Assembly (NCBI GenBank): GCA_963834725.1
Contig: CAWICN010000001.1
Location: 3,534,001-3,598,000, forward strand
Direction: 5' to 3'
DNA length: 64,000 nucleotides
Source of the DNA: PALSA-693 sp963834725
Lineage (GTDB): Bacteria; Actinomycetota; Acidimicrobiia; Acidimicrobiales; Palsa-688
Under the pieces are notes generated by a model. The model worked only from the letters and a program-made list of their open reading frames with translations, did not search any database and was not told the origin of the DNA. Shown piece after piece: positions 63,389 through 64,000 of the stretch. Both the position numbers and the translations under genes were made by a program. Each line of letters opens with the position of its first letter. The first letter of the stretch is position 1.

Positions 63389-64000
63389 TCAGATGTCCCG
63401 GCCGTGGATCAATTCAAGCAGGTCGTATTCCATTTCACTAACTCGACGCCCAAGCGCTGCCATCTCAATGTTTTTCGACGCCCCACTTAGATAGTATTCC
63501 GCATTCATGACGCAGCCGACGCCCCACCGATACGTGGCGAGGATCTCCCACCATCGAAGTCGCTCCCGGTCGACGGCCCCGCCCCCACTCTCGTAGGCCT
63601 CGATGAGCTGGTCGCGCGTGCCAAAGCCGCCCGCATGGAGATCGTCGTTGCCGAAACGCCAAGACCGGACACATAGCCACGCCAGGTCCTCGAGCGGATC
63701 GCCCACGTGAACGGATTCCCAGTCCACCACGCCCTTGATCCCCTCCGGACCAATGATGAGGTTTCCGTTGCGGAAGTCCCCATGCACGAGGGTCATGCTT
63801 CCCCGTTGTGGAGCGTGCGTGAAGAGCCAATGGGCGACAAACTCGAGCGCCGGGTACCGTCCACAGACCCGGGCCAGGTCGTCGAGTTTCGACCCGTCGA
63901 GCTCGTCAATACTGACGGGTAGCTCACCGGTAGCACGTGGCCGAACCCCCTCCGGCGGAGGCACCCTGTGCAAGCGGGCCAGGATCTCCCCGCACTGCCG
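63389..64000 (-). CDS. Phosphotransferase-family enzyme (partial, continues past the right edge)
   Basis: The frame is open from the window edge (RQCGEILARLHRVPPPEG) to the stop at 63389. The visible C-lobe of an APH/ACAD10-type phosphotransferase has the catalytic loop TLVHGDFRNGNLIIGPEGIK, the metal-binding VVDWESVHVGDPLEDLAWLC and the YESGGGAVDRERLRWWEI helix. The N-lobe lies outside the window. This subfamily is often located next to acyl-CoA metabolism genes, in agreement with the neighbouring CoA-transferases. It is the first visible gene of the reverse group that includes cyclase 2 and the transporter. Confidence 0.82.
   Translation of the reverse strand, partial: RQCGEILARLHRVPPPEGVRPRATGELPVSIDELDGSKLDDLARVCGRYPALEFVAHWLFTHAPQRGSMTLVHGDFRNGNLIIGPEGIKGVVDWESVHVGDPLEDLAWLCVRSWRFGNDDLHAGGFGTRDQLIEAYESGGGAVDRERLRWWEILATYRWGVGCVMNAEYYLSGASKNIEMAALGRRVSEMEYDLLELIHGRDI

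Noticed and set aside
1..64000. CRISPR arrays or rRNA genes
   Set aside because: I saw no regularly spaced repeats of array type and no rRNA-like sequence.

Overview
The window is high-GC actinobacterial-type DNA. The indicators are a SNF2 helicase remnant, a TlyA-type methylase, an ANTAR remnant, a principal-type sigma-factor remnant and generally GC-rich third codon positions. The gene content would fit an Acidimicrobiia-like or other environmental actinomycete; this is an inference, since no rRNA is present. An unusual share of genes is broken by single frameshifts, in-frame stops or insertions, and sits beside clean multi-kilobase genes. The strain therefore carries a large accessory and decay zone, unless the assembly has local indel errors.

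Layout. Bases 1-13,700 are sparse and decayed: fragments of a quinone-oxidoreductase-like gene, an ANTAR regulator, a sigma factor, an IS256-type transposase, HicA/HicB, a STAS protein, NfeD and a DUF899 protein. Intact genes here are an IS630-type element with recognisable ends, a hemerythrin-like protein, a universal stress protein, an SPFH/stomatin protein and an acyl-CoA desaturase. Bases 14,000-18,800 hold an acetyltransferase, a P-loop kinase, a phosphotransferase, an integrase remnant and a broken IS110 transposase.

Bases 19,378-36,186 are two tandem genomic islands. Their borders are three copies of the 3' end of a tRNA-Ile(GAT) gene (19378, 28207, 36145). Island I (8.8 kb) carries a TPR protein translationally coupled to a 1709-residue protein that joins a PglY/BrxC-like ATPase to a C-terminal PglZ phosphatase-like domain. 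This looks like a compact BREX-related defence module. It also carries a SNF2 helicase remnant and an intact FitA/FitB-like toxin-antitoxin pair. Island II (7.9 kb) carries a broken VapBC-like pair, a GIY-YIG-like protein, a second IS630-type transposase, an unrecognised two-frame gene and a frameshifted tyrosine integrase next to its right border.

Bases 36,500-50,500 are chromosomal-style genes (kinase, methyltransferases, phosphatase, aminoglycoside-type phosphotransferases, TlyA). One methyltransferase gene is split by a 6-kb IS21-type element, and that element's istB is itself split by a 2.6-kb serine-recombinase transposon. Both insertions can be removed on paper to restore the reading frames exactly.

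Bases 52,100-64,000 form an apparent catabolic or uptake cluster. A broken PucR-type regulator comes first, then a forward operon (cyclase-family hydrolase and two class III CoA-transferases). It converges with a reverse operon: phosphotransferase, second cyclase, branched-chain-type substrate-binding lipoprotein, and one giant gene that fuses both permeases and both ATPases of the transporter. The likely theme is import of an organic acid or amide-like substrate, ring or amide hydrolysis, and CoA activation; the actual substrate cannot be read from the sequence.
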